64,000 nucleotides of DNA from Pontibacillus marinus BH030004 = DSM 16465 (GTDB lineage: Bacteria; Bacillota; Bacilli; Bacillales; BH030062). Under the pieces are notes generated by a model that saw nothing but the letters and a program-made list of their open reading frames with translations, did not search any database and was not told the DNA's origin. Shown here piece after piece: positions 15,752 to 25,040 of this stretch; position 1 is the stretch's first letter, and every line of letters begins with the position of its first letter. The position numbers and the translations under genes are program-made. The stretch is taken from positions 1 through 64,000 of the forward strand of contig NZ_AULJ01000012.1 of assembly GCF_000425225.1 (NCBI RefSeq), in the 5' to 3' direction.

Positions 15752-17215
15752 TTGAATATAGTTATTGGGCAAGTGGCACATGAAACGAATACCTTTTCTT
15801 CCATTAAAACAACTACTCAATTATTTCAGGATTGGGAATGGGATGAAGGATCAGAAATTATAGATAGGCATACTGGTGTTGAAGATTACTTAGGGGGAAT
15901 GATTAAGAGAGCCCTTGAACTTGGTATCAATACCAAGCCGTCATTTTCTGCTTATACAAATCCTTCTGGAATTATTACGAGAGACACATATGAAGGTATA
16001 AAAAACAAACTGATAGATTCAATTACCGAGATGGATGATTATGATGGAATCTGTCTCATGCTGCATGGTGCTGGTGTAGCTGAACAAACGGAGGATATTG
16101 AGGGGGATTTGTTACAATCACTTCGTGAGGAAGTTGGTTACGAGGTACCGGTTGTTGTAGTGCTTGATCTTCATGCCAATATATCTGAATTAATGGTACA
16201 TGAAGCTGACTTAATTATAGGGGATAATTATTATCCTCATACAGACTCTTTTGAGCGAGGAAAAGAGGCCATTGATCTATGTGTCAAAATGACAAAAGGT
16301 GAGATTCAGCCCACCATGGCTTTTGAAAGGCGCCCTTTGATGATTCCGACCTCTACTACAAATGTTTCTCCTGCAAGTGATATTAATGAATGGTGTTGGA
16401 GCTGGGAAGCTCATGATAATGTTCTGGATTGTACGTTCTATCATGGTTTTCCTTACTCTGACACTTCTAACACAGGAGTATCGGTGTTGACGATTACTGA
16501 TCAAAATGAAAGCTTCGCAAATGACATTGCCAAACAAGTAGCAGATAGAGTTTGGAATGTAAAAGATAAATTTGATGCAAATCACTTCTCACCTAGGGAA
16601 GGTATTGAGCATGCCTTAAAGTCGTTCACCTCTCCTGTCATCTTGAATGAGACCTCTGATAACCCTGGAGCTGGTACTCCTGGAGACGGAACTCACTTAT
16701 TAAAAGAAATGATAAATATGAACCTAGAGAATGCTTGTTTTGGTGCAATTTTTGACCCTGAAGTAGCTGAGGAAGCACATGAGCATGGTCCTGGGCAGTG
16801 TATTAGTGTTGAATTAGGTGCTAAAACTGATCAATTACATGGCACTCCTATTATAGGAGAGTTCTATGTCAAAAATATATCGGATGGTCGATTTAAACAA
16901 ACATCCCCGATGTGGAAAGGGATCCAAGTAGATGTAGGGAAGTCTGCACGATTGCAACTGAATGGGGTTGATATTATCGTTTGCTCAGTGAATAATCAAA
17001 TCATGGATGAACAACTCTTTTTATTACATGGTATAGTTCCGTCGAATTATAATATTGTTGCTTTAAAATCCAGTCAGCATTTTAGAGCAGCTTTCGATTC
17101 TATTGCTTCAAAAATTATAACAGTAGATTCAATGGGGCTTAGCACTTTTGATTTAAGCGTCTTTGAATACAAAAATATCTTGAGGCCAATTGCTCCTCTT
17201 GATAAAGAGGATTGA
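15752..17215 (+). CDS. M81 family metallopeptidase-like protein (MlrC-like)
   Basis: 487 residues. N-terminal IVIGQVAHETNTFSS is the M81/MlrC hallmark, followed by DGICLMLHGAGVAEQTEDIEGDLL, VVVLDLHANIS, DNYYPHTDSFERGKEA and the C-terminal segment GTPGDGTHLLKEM. The family is known from a microcystin-degradation gene but is widespread and mostly of unknown substrate. I chose TTG 15752 because AAAGGGTGA precedes it and the family N-terminus begins there; GTG 15743 overlaps the ribosome binding site. With the M20D gene it could process an imported amide or peptide. Confidence 0.87.
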   Translation: MNIVIGQVAHETNTFSSIKTTTQLFQDWEWDEGSEIIDRHTGVEDYLGGMIKRALELGINTKPSFSAYTNPSGIITRDTYEGIKNKLIDSITEMDDYDGICLMLHGAGVAEQTEDIEGDLLQSLREEVGYEVPVVVVLDLHANISELMVHEADLIIGDNYYPHTDSFERGKEAIDLCVKMTKGEIQPTMAFERRPLMIPTSTTNVSPASDINEWCWSWEAHDNVLDCTFYHGFPYSDTSNTGVSVLTITDQNESFANDIAKQVADRVWNVKDKFDANHFSPREGIEHALKSFTSPVILNETSDNPGAGTPGDGTHLLKEMINMNLENACFGAIFDPEVAEEAHEHGPGQCISVELGAKTDQLHGTPIIGEFYVKNISDGRFKQTSPMWKGIQVDVGKSARLQLNGVDIIVCSVNNQIMDEQLFLLHGIVPSNYNIVALKSSQHFRAAFDSIASKIITVDSMGLSTFDLSVFEYKNILRPIAPLDKED

Positions 17216-17396
17216 AGGAATTTAAAGTTAAACATAGTTGAAAGGTATGTATCTGTATAAAGCATATAACATCTCGTAGCTATGCTTATCCTTTCAGTCA
17301 AAATAGAAGAGTATTATGATCTTGCTTTAGGTGATGATAAAAGATTATTCGTTTTATAGAGAAGGAAAATAATCACTGTTAACCCTAGGTTCATGA

Positions 17397-17433
17397 AAAC
17401 CCCACCGAAATCAAGAGTTCGGTGGGGTTTTTA
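17397..17433. terminator. strong bidirectional terminator
   Basis: AACCCCACCGAA and TTCGGTGGGGTTTTT arms around ATCAAGAG. It separates the M81 gene from the convergent BCCT transporter gene. The stretch 17216-17396 holds no gene. Confidence 0.92.
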
Positions 17434-17437
17434 AAAC

Positions 17438-18938
17438 TTATTCCTCTTTACTAACTTCCAACTCCATCTTATCCTTCCGCAATGCTTTATACAGCGAGTA
17501 TACCATAAGAACCATGATGATCGAGAATGGGAAAGTAGCTGAGATTAATGCGTTTTGTAAGGCTTGAAGTCCGCCTGTGTATAGTAGCACAGCAGCAATA
17601 GCTGATTGGGCGATACCCCATGCAAACTTAACGCGTTTCGCTGGTTCAAGTGATCCATACGTTGTTTGCATGCCGAGTACGAACGTCGCTGAGTCGGCAG
17701 AGGTGATAAAGAATGTTCCGATAAGCATCATGGCGATGATTGACATGAGTAAGCTTAATGGGAACTGATCAAACACGCCGAATAACATCTGTGGATCAGG
17801 TAGCTCAGCAAGTTTTGCTCCAGCCTTTTGCTTTTCGATCGCAGCCATACCAAAAGTCGTCATCCAAATGAAACTAACAATGGATGGTACTAACAAAACC
17901 CCTGATAAGAATTCACGAATCGTACGTCCTTTTGAGACACGAGCAATGAAAATCCCAACAAATGGAGACCATGCAATCCACCACGCCCAGAAGAACACAG
18001 TCCAGTTTTGTACCCATTTTTGTTCCTCTTCATTATTAGGTGAAATGCGTAAGCTTTCTTGCGGTAATTTTTTCCACGTAAGCGCCTAATGTATCTACGA
18101 AAGAATTGACAATATAAAGGGTTGGTCCAATTACAATCATGATGCCGAATAATGCAATCGCTAGCCACATGTTCGCATTACTTAAATATCGGATCCCTTT
18201 GCTCAATCCAGAATAGGCTGAAATCATATATAAAACGGTAACAATTACGATAATGACAAGCTGGATCCAGAATTGTTTCTCGATTCCGGCTAAGTAGGTG
18301 AATCCACCGTTAATTTGGGCAGCTCCGAATCCAAGTGTGGTTGCTACACCGACGATGGTTGCAAAAACGGCAATCACATCAATCAATTTCCCCCATGGTC
18401 CGTCCATCTTATCTCCAAAGATCGGTTTTAATGTAGCGGAGATCAATCCAGGAGCATCGTGGCGGAACTTAAAATAGGCTAGCACAAGTGCGACGATTGC
18501 GTAGATTCCCCATGCATGAACACCATAGTGGAAAAAGGTAATACGCATAGCGTCATTTAGTGCTGCAGTTGATCCAGGTTCAGCGGTTGGAGGTGTTTTC
18601 ATGAATTGGTTGATTGGTGCCGCTGCTCCGTAGAACACAAGCCCGATTCCCATACCTGCACTAAACAACATGGCAAACCACGTAGAGTAGCTGTAATCTG
18701 GTTTACTACCTGGTTTACCGAGTTTGATTTTACCGTACGGACTAAAAATCATGTATAAACAAAAGACAACGAAGACGGAAACGATTAATAAATACCACCA
18801 GCCAAAATGAATAGAGATGTAGCTTTTAATGTTTCCTGTAATGGATTCTAAGTTTTTCGGTGCAAATGCTCCCCACACCGATGCTACAAGAGTAATAGCT
18901 AATGTAATCCAAAATACAGATGATACATGTTTTCTTAT
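17438..18938 (-). pseudogene. BCCT family betaine/carnitine/choline transporter, frameshifted
   Basis: About 500 residues over two frames, full length for OpuD-like Na+- or H+-coupled carriers. The N-terminal part (to 18036) has GMGIGLVFYGAAAPINQF and the C-terminal part begins QNWTVFFWAWWIAWSPFVGIFIARVSKGRTIREFL, holding the aromatic cage and scaffold helix of BCCT proteins. One extra base in a T6 run at 18068-18073 (plus strand) breaks the frame; removing it restores VEKLPQESLRISPNNEEEQKW. The best start is ATA at 18938 behind GGAGAAGGA, since no ATG is in frame. Either a decayed gene or a sequence error. Confidence 0.85.
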
Positions 18939-19185
18939 GTCCTTCTCCTTTCATGATGCAACAATTATTTCCTAGGTAATTTTTGATTCCACATATCTAT
19001 ACCCAATAGATTTCTAGATAAACAAAAGCTCGTCGGATGTTGTTGAGTGTTGATGAAAAAACATCTCCTTTTTTGTAGGGTATAATAGAGTTGCATACGT
19101 CAAAGAAGTAGAGTGAAAATGAAGCTTTTGCATGATCGTATTTATAACAAACTTGCACTACAATTTGACTAGATTTGTAAAAAAG
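18939..19185. other. intergenic region without genes
   Basis: Divergent spacer between the BCCT gene and the envelope operon. It holds the BCCT ribosome binding region at its left end. I see AT-rich sequence with a TATAAT at 19081-19086 lacking a properly spaced -35, and no supported gene. Confidence 0.4.
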
Positions 19186-19214
19186 TGAAACAAAACATGG
19201 TACTTTTTCGTCTA
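19186..19214 (+). promoter_or_regulatory. ECF-sigma-like promoter of the envelope operon
   Basis: TGAAAC (19186-19191), 17-bp spacer, CGTCTA (19209-19214). This matches the -35/-10 layout of extracytoplasmic-function sigma factors (TGAAAC/CGTC, close to sigma-M/W of B. subtilis). The predicted transcription start would be about 20-25 bases before the GTG at 19243. The call is by motif only. Confidence 0.6.
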
Positions 19215-19242
19215 ACAAAAGGAGCATAGGGGGGGGAGAACT

Positions 19243-21618
19243 GTGAAAAAACAGATCATAAAAATAATAGCATGTGCATTACTGCTGATAAGCATGTTTG
19301 CCGGTGCTAGCAATCTAGTACATGCTGATGAAGGCCGATTACATATAAAAGTCGATGAAGGCCTAAAAGGGAAAGCCAAACGATATAAGGGTTTCCCAAT
19401 AACGTTAACCGTTACGAATAATGGAAAAGACTTCTCAGGAGACCTAACGGTGGTCATTCCTCGAGATTATAATGCAATTGGAAATAAAGTCATTCCGATT
19501 GATATTGCCGCTGGGGCAACTAAAAAGATTCATTTTTCCGTTCCACAAATGGAAGGGATGAATGTGTTCCGGAATGGTCCGGGACAACCAAGTGTTGAAC
19601 AGTTTCACTTATATGAAGGAAGCTGGGAAGATGGGAAGGAAGTCCCCGTTGATACTGGATTATCGATTAGCCCAACATACATACAAGATAATAAAGCGGT
19701 AATCGGTGTTCTGACAGATCAACCGGATCAATTAAACTACTTAAAATTGCTTTCTTTTATGGGGGAAAGTCCCGAGGTTCTTTTCTTAGATGCTGAGGAT
19801 ATCCCGAAAGAGTCTGTAGGCCTTAATGTATTGGATCTTCTTGTGATTCAGGATTATGATGTGGCCAATCTATCACAAGAACGTCAAACGTCTATTAAAC
19901 AGTGGATGATGAAGGGTGGCCATATTGCAACGGGAAGTACCCCTGGTTTGATGCAGCAATTTGGAAGCCTTAGTGAAGACCTACCGTTACAAATAGAAGG
20001 TAAGGAATCTGTGAATTCGATTGAGCGTTTCAATCAAATCGAGTCGTTTACTATCACAAATTTTGAATTGTACAAGGGTTCCTTTAAAGAAACCGCTACG
20101 ATTCAATATGAAGAAAATGGTACGCCTTTAGTTATTGAACAAAGTCAAGGACAAGGTAAAATCACTCAATTCAGCTATGATATTAGTCATCCCGCTTTTC
20201 AAGAATGGGGTGGAAATGCAGATATATGGGATTCTGTTGTTGGAAATTATCAGCCTAACCGCAATAGGAATATCTATGATCGACTAGGGGATACATCTCG
20301 TTATTTTGAAACCTTAGCGAATTTTAAACTATCCACTTTAGCTTTATTGTTTTCAGGTTATATTTTGTTGGTTGTTCCCATTTTGTATTTCATTCTGAAG
20401 AAGATGGATAAGCGTGAGTGGGCATGGTTATTGATTCCAGCACTTGCGGTGATCACTTCGGTTGGATTGTATGTAGTGGGTGCCCAAGATCGATTAGGAG
20501 ATTACAAAACAAAAGCTGTTTCGATCGTATCCGTTGATCAAAATGGAGAGGGGTATGGAAGAGGTTCTGTTTCGATGCTTTCAAAAGAAGCTGGCACATA
20601 TGCATTAGAAGTAGATGCTTCCTTGCAACCTTTTCCAACCGAAACAAGACGCTCATCTACTATGCGAGCAGAAGAAATGCCTTATATTGAAATGGGTAAT
20701 GACACCAATCGTGTGTACTTCGAGGAAGTTGAATTCTGGTCTCCTCGTAGTGTAACGGTCGATCTTCCATCTAAGGAATATGGACAATTCTCAAGCAAGA
20801 TTAACCTGGATGATCAACATTTAACAGGTGAGATCACGAACCATTTCCCATATTCATTTGAAGATGTGTACATCGTTGGAGGACAGTCTTATCAAGAGAT
20901 CGGGTCTATAAAAGCTGGTGAGTCTAAGACGTTGGATATCAATATGCAAACGCAATTGATGTTCCAAGCACCAAATGAACGTACCGCCTATCAAATATTT
21001 AATAGACCAGCGAACAACATGAACCAAAACGAACAAAATGTAAGAAGAGATCTTGTTCAGATGGCAGCTCAGTACGGCATGTTTGCAGATGGAAATAACC
21101 CAGTGTTGATTGGGTTTACCAAGGATCAAATCTTTGAGGCGAATGTAAACGGAAAAGATACATCTCAAGATAATATTCACCTCGTAACCCAACCTGTGGA
21201 CATTAACTTAGGAAGTGGGAATAAATCGATATCCACTGAGCTCATAAACCCTACATTAACTACTGTGGAGGGTCAAGTTAAATATAATGGATTAAACCGA
21301 GGAGATTTAATGTTTGATGCGAATCAGGGCACGTATTTGCTGAAGTATAATCTACCTGAAGCTTATATCCAAAAAGGGTTTGAAGCGAGTGAATTGTCTT
21401 TAAACTTTCAACAACGACCAGGTGGGGTAAGCTTTGCTATCTATAATGCGAAAGTGGATGCGTACGATTCGATTGAAGATGCATCTTTTGATCAAAATGT
21501 TCAAGAAACCTATATCAAAGAAAACACGATTACTATTCGCGCTACAATAACGACAAATAACATGAATGGTCCGGTCTTCGTGCCAAGCATTAACGTAAAA
21601 GGGGTGACAAATCCATGA
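19243..21618 (+). CDS. large exported membrane protein, first gene of MoxR/vWA operon
   Basis: 791 residues, GTG start behind GGGGGGGAGAA. Signal peptide (about 1-28, IIACALLLISMFAGASNLVHA) and an Ig-like extracellular region beginning RLHIKVDEGLKGKAKRYKGFPITLTVTNNG. A gatase-like segment lies at about 120-220 (IGVLTDQPDQLNYLKLLSFMGES). Two membrane helices (about 365-415, LSTLALLFSGYILLVVPILYFIL and AWLLIPALAVITSVGLYVVG) are followed by a long second extracellular part to the end. Its stop overlaps the next ATG by 4 bases. No named family recognised; probably a sensor or scaffold for the envelope complex. Confidence 0.75.
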   Translation: MKKQIIKIIACALLLISMFAGASNLVHADEGRLHIKVDEGLKGKAKRYKGFPITLTVTNNGKDFSGDLTVVIPRDYNAIGNKVIPIDIAAGATKKIHFSVPQMEGMNVFRNGPGQPSVEQFHLYEGSWEDGKEVPVDTGLSISPTYIQDNKAVIGVLTDQPDQLNYLKLLSFMGESPEVLFLDAEDIPKESVGLNVLDLLVIQDYDVANLSQERQTSIKQWMMKGGHIATGSTPGLMQQFGSLSEDLPLQIEGKESVNSIERFNQIESFTITNFELYKGSFKETATIQYEENGTPLVIEQSQGQGKITQFSYDISHPAFQEWGGNADIWDSVVGNYQPNRNRNIYDRLGDTSRYFETLANFKLSTLALLFSGYILLVVPILYFILKKMDKREWAWLLIPALAVITSVGLYVVGAQDRLGDYKTKAVSIVSVDQNGEGYGRGSVSMLSKEAGTYALEVDASLQPFPTETRRSSTMRAEEMPYIEMGNDTNRVYFEEVEFWSPRSVTVDLPSKEYGQFSSKINLDDQHLTGEITNHFPYSFEDVYIVGGQSYQEIGSIKAGESKTLDINMQTQLMFQAPNERTAYQIFNRPANNMNQNEQNVRRDLVQMAAQYGMFADGNNPVLIGFTKDQIFEANVNGKDTSQDNIHLVTQPVDINLGSGNKSISTELINPTLTTVEGQVKYNGLNRGDLMFDANQGTYLLKYNLPEAYIQKGFEASELSLNFQQRPGGVSFAIYNAKVDAYDSIEDASFDQNVQETYIKENTITIRATITTNNMNGPVFVPSINVKGVTNP

Positions 21619-22547
21619 TTGAAATTACGAACTTAACCAAACGTTACGGCTCATTTACAGCGTTAAATGACTTGAACTTAACGATCGAAAAGGGGACAGT
21701 ATTTGGATTTGTTGGCCCAAATGGAGCTGGGAAGTCTACAACGTTTTCCATTTTAGCCACACTCTTAGCTCCAACAAGTGGAACAGCTTATGTGAATGGG
21801 TATGACGTAACCAAATCACCAAACGAGGTTCGGAAACATATTGGCTATATGCCGGACTTCTTCGGTGTTTATGATCAATTTAAAGTTCATGAGTACCTCG
21901 ACTTTTACGGAGCAAGCTACGGGGTTCCAAGCAAGGAACGTAAAGCCATCATTCCGCAATTGCTTGAGCTTGTGAACTTAACTGATAAAAGAGATGCGTA
22001 TGTGGATTACCTTTCTCGAGGGATGAAGCAGCGACTTTGCCTTGCACGTTCTCTTATCCATGACCCAGAGGTGCTGATATTGGATGAACCTGCTTCAGGA
22101 TTAGATCCGCGGGCACGGGTAGAGATGCGTGGGATTTTGCAGGAGCTTAAGAATATGGAGAAAACGATTTTGATCTCCTCGCATATTTTGCCTGAGTTAT
22201 CAGAGATGTGTGATTACCTGGGTGTCATTGAGCATGGAAATCTGATTGCGAGTGGTAATGTAAATCACATCGAGAACCAGTTGCAAGCTCAAAAAGTGCT
22301 GCAAGTTTCAGTGAAAAACGATGTGGAGCAAGCAGTATCCTTTTTTGAAGATGATCCGAATGTGCAACAAATCGATCGTGATAAAAAAGATGAGTTGCTT
22401 ATCCATGTTTCCTATGATGGCTCGGATGATGAACAAATTGAACTGTTGAAAAAAGCAGTAACGCAAGGAATTCCGATCCTGTCGTTCACACAAAAACAGA
22501 GCAATTTAGAAGATATCTTTATGGAAATTACGAAGGGAGGGGAGTAA
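21615..22547 (+). CDS. ABC-2 type transporter ATP-binding protein
   Basis: 310 residues. Walker A GPNGAGKS (about 34-41), Q-loop region GYMPDFFGVYDQFKVHEY, signature LSRGMKQRL, Walker B VLILDEPASGLDPRAR, H-loop SSHILPELSEMCD. The C-terminal ~90 residues are the regulatory domain usual in export ATPases of the drug/lipid class. It pairs with the permease that starts directly after its stop (22548). Function would be export of, or mechanical work on, an envelope substrate, by analogy only. Confidence 0.92.
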   Translation: MIEITNLTKRYGSFTALNDLNLTIEKGTVFGFVGPNGAGKSTTFSILATLLAPTSGTAYVNGYDVTKSPNEVRKHIGYMPDFFGVYDQFKVHEYLDFYGASYGVPSKERKAIIPQLLELVNLTDKRDAYVDYLSRGMKQRLCLARSLIHDPEVLILDEPASGLDPRARVEMRGILQELKNMEKTILISSHILPELSEMCDYLGVIEHGNLIASGNVNHIENQLQAQKVLQVSVKNDVEQAVSFFEDDPNVQQIDRDKKDELLIHVSYDGSDDEQIELLKKAVTQGIPILSFTQKQSNLEDIFMEITKGGE

Positions 22548-23420
22548 ATGAATAAACTATCTTCCCTATTCATTAATCCAGTTTTGAATAAAGAAATTAA
22601 ATTACGCTTCCGTTCGTTTAAGAGCTTTCTTGGTATTTTGTTTTACCTAGCTGTATGTGCTGCAGTGTGTCTTGCGTTTATATGGATTGAAGGTCATAAC
22701 CGTAATGGCTTTACCGCTAATGATAGTCGAACGTTGTTTATGCTATTATCCATTGGTCAAATGGGGTTGATCGCGTTTATTACGCCAGGGCTCACAGCAG
22801 GTGCTATTAGTGGGGAACGTGAACGTCAGACGCTTAATATCCTGCTTACGACCCAACAATCTTCTATGTCGATTGTGATTAGTAAACTGTTTTCTTCCTT
22901 AGCATTTCTCGTCTTAATGCTTGTAGCATCCCTTCCGTTATACAGCCTTGTGTTTTTATATGGTGGGGTTTCACCGAAAATGGTGCTGATCACGTTTGGA
23001 TTACACCTATTAACGATGCTCATGATTGGCAGTCTAGGAGTCATGTTTTCTACGATTATTCGAAAAACGATGGTCGCGACGATTACGACGTATGGCGTTA
23101 TGTTGTTTTTCGTAGTTGGAACAGGCTTTTTGTATATTTTTTTAGGGGAGATTATGTATAACCTTAATCAAAATCCAGCATCAACCAATCAAAGGTGGCT
23201 CCCTTATATTTCGCTTATGTTGAATCCAGGGATTGTGCTTTTCAATTCATTTGAAGCAGGTGGTCTTGATTATGCCTTACAAAGAATGGGGATTACCTGG
23301 CCGATTTGGAAAGGATTCACGCTATCCTATATTGGCATTAGTATCTTTGCTTTGTTCGTAAGTATCATGCGTTTACGACCTCGCATGCGTTCGAAAAAAG
23401 TGAAAAAGAAGGCGTCTTAA
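22548..23420 (+). CDS. ABC-2 type transporter permease
   Basis: 290 residues with about six membrane helices: one at 28-46, SIGQMGLIAFITPGLTAGAISGERERQTLNILL (the ABC-2 coupling motif with SGERE), then pairs near 110-130, 145-165, 175-200 and a final one near 260-278. Basic tail RPRMRSKKVKKKAS. Abuts the ATPase upstream and the coiled-coil gene downstream with no spacer, as expected of a translationally coupled operon. Confidence 0.88.
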   Translation: MNKLSSLFINPVLNKEIKLRFRSFKSFLGILFYLAVCAAVCLAFIWIEGHNRNGFTANDSRTLFMLLSIGQMGLIAFITPGLTAGAISGERERQTLNILLTTQQSSMSIVISKLFSSLAFLVLMLVASLPLYSLVFLYGGVSPKMVLITFGLHLLTMLMIGSLGVMFSTIIRKTMVATITTYGVMLFFVVGTGFLYIFLGEIMYNLNQNPASTNQRWLPYISLMLNPGIVLFNSFEAGGLDYALQRMGITWPIWKGFTLSYIGISIFALFVSIMRLRPRMRSKKVKKKAS

Positions 23421-25040
23421 ATGAATGAACAACGACAATTTTTCCATTTACTCAAGGAAGTGAAACGGAAGCTTTGGCTTCATGAAGGAATTCGAATCTT
23501 TTACATGAGTCTTCTGGCTTCTGCGGGAGTTACGTTGTTTTGGCTTATTTTGAGTCGATTTTTCTTAATCCTACACATTGATATGAAAGTTATGGTAAGT
23601 GTAGGTCTCGTGATTCTAGCAAGCCTTACTTATTTTGTTGTGAAGAAGCCTTCCGATACGGAGGCGTCTTCACGGTTTGATGATCAAGGGTTAGAGTCAC
23701 GTGTTCAAACCGCTTATCATTATATGGAAGACGAATCGGACATGGCAAAACTCCAGCGTAAGGATACCTTGAAGAAGATGAAAGAGGTTTTGCCTGCGAT
23801 TAAGCAGGAGCGCGTGAGGTGGTTCGATTGGAAAAAGCTCTCGATCGCTACCGGCTTATTTGCTCTTGCTTATCTTTCTCTTCTATTTCCGAATAGTGTG
23901 ATGGAACAGGCGGATCAAAAGGAACAAGAGGAAAAGATCGTCAAGGAGCAAAAGGAGAAAGTGGAAGAGCTTGCTGAGGAGCAAAAGAATACGGGTAAAG
24001 AAGCGAAAAAAGAGTTAGAAAAGCTCGCTGAGGAAGTGAAGAAAGAACAAAAAGCGGAAGAGATTCAAGAGGATCTGCTTCGAGCTGAAAATCAGTTAGA
24101 TAAGTTGAAAAAGCAGGCGGAGCAATCAAAACAAAAGCTTCAAGACATGAGTGAACGAATGAAGGGTCTGAATCTAGATAGCTTAGCTCAAGCACTGAAT
24201 AACGTGAATCAGGCTCAAATGGAAAACCGAATAGCGGACTTGAAAAAGCAATTGGAAGGCATGGACCAAGAGCAGCTTGAACAATTACAAAAGCAATTGC
24301 AAGAAGCCGCTAAACAGATGGGCCTTGAGGGGGAGAATGTGAATCAACAAACCCTTTCTAAAGAAGAGCTAGAAAAGTTAATGGCTCAATTGGAAGATGA
24401 AATGAAGAAAATGATGCAGAAAGCTGGGAATGCCTCGAAGCTTGCCCAAACCCAAGCCGATCTTCAAAAGCTCGCCCAACAAATGAACCAACAAATGATG
24501 AGTGCGGGGATCGGAACATCTGGAACGTTATCTTTTGCTGGAAGTTCTTCCTCTAGTGGCTCGTTTGGAGGGCAAGGACAATCTGGTCAAAGTGGACAGT
24601 CTGGCTCTGGGTCAAATAGCTCTGGCTCAAATGGATCGGGCTCTGGAAGCGGTTCTGGATCTGGTTCAGGGAGTGGCTCAGGTTCTGGTAGCGGTTCTGG
24701 ATCTGGTTCCGGCACTGGTAGTGGGTCTGGAACAGGAGGTAATGGAGCTGGTCTCGGGGCTGGGAATCAGAATTTAACGGTTCCTCAAGAAGGTTTAGAC
24801 GGAAAGGACAATGTTGAGCGCGATACAGGTGAACTAGGAGAAGGTTCTAGTGAACAGCAAATCGCACCTGATGCACCGATTTTACCAGGGCAAGTGCGTT
24901 CCTATGAGGAAGTGTATCAGAAATATGAAGATACGTACCGTCAGGCTTTAGAGCGTAATGATTATCCAGACCGACTACAGCGTATCATTAAGGATTATTT
25001 CTCAGATATCGAACCGAAGGAAGGAGACAGCGGATCATGA
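23421..25040 (+). CDS. membrane-anchored coiled-coil protein with Gly/Ser tract
   Basis: 539 residues. Two N-terminal membrane helices (about 25-45, 53-70) and a third (140-158), then a long charged coiled coil (about 168-350, many KEQKEKVEELAEEQKN-type heptads). A low-complexity Gly/Ser block (about 378-452, repeats of GSGSGS) follows. The C-terminal helix SYEEVYQKYEDTYRQALERNDYPDRLQRIIKDYFSDIEP resembles the ends of proteins found next to MoxR/DUF58 genes. Likely a structural partner of the AAA+ ATPase at the membrane (inference). Stop overlaps the next start by 4 bases. Confidence 0.8.
   Translation: MNEQRQFFHLLKEVKRKLWLHEGIRIFYMSLLASAGVTLFWLILSRFFLILHIDMKVMVSVGLVILASLTYFVVKKPSDTEASSRFDDQGLESRVQTAYHYMEDESDMAKLQRKDTLKKMKEVLPAIKQERVRWFDWKKLSIATGLFALAYLSLLFPNSVMEQADQKEQEEKIVKEQKEKVEELAEEQKNTGKEAKKELEKLAEEVKKEQKAEEIQEDLLRAENQLDKLKKQAEQSKQKLQDMSERMKGLNLDSLAQALNNVNQAQMENRIADLKKQLEGMDQEQLEQLQKQLQEAAKQMGLEGENVNQQTLSKEELEKLMAQLEDEMKKMMQKAGNASKLAQTQADLQKLAQQMNQQMMSAGIGTSGTLSFAGSSSSSGSFGGQGQSGQSGQSGSGSNSSGSNGSGSGSGSGSGSGSGSGSGSGSGSGSGTGSGSGTGGNGAGLGAGNQNLTVPQEGLDGKDNVERDTGELGEGSSEQQIAPDAPILPGQVRSYEEVYQKYEDTYRQALERNDYPDRLQRIIKDYFSDIEPKEGDSGS

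Noticed and set aside
14486-17215. Amidohydrolase and M81 genes as ectoine-degradation genes
   Set aside because: No DoeA/DoeB-type sequence features were seen; both belong to other peptidase families.
18950-18990. ATG upstream of the BCCT gene (minus strand) as its start
   Set aside because: It is one base out of frame with the conserved BCCT N-terminus and leads to meaningless sequence; ATA at 18938 is in frame.
24502-24777. Alternative plus-strand frame across the Gly/Ser-coding repeat
   Set aside because: It is a shifted translation of the repetitive region inside the coiled-coil gene, without a ribosome binding site; the coupled main frame explains the region.
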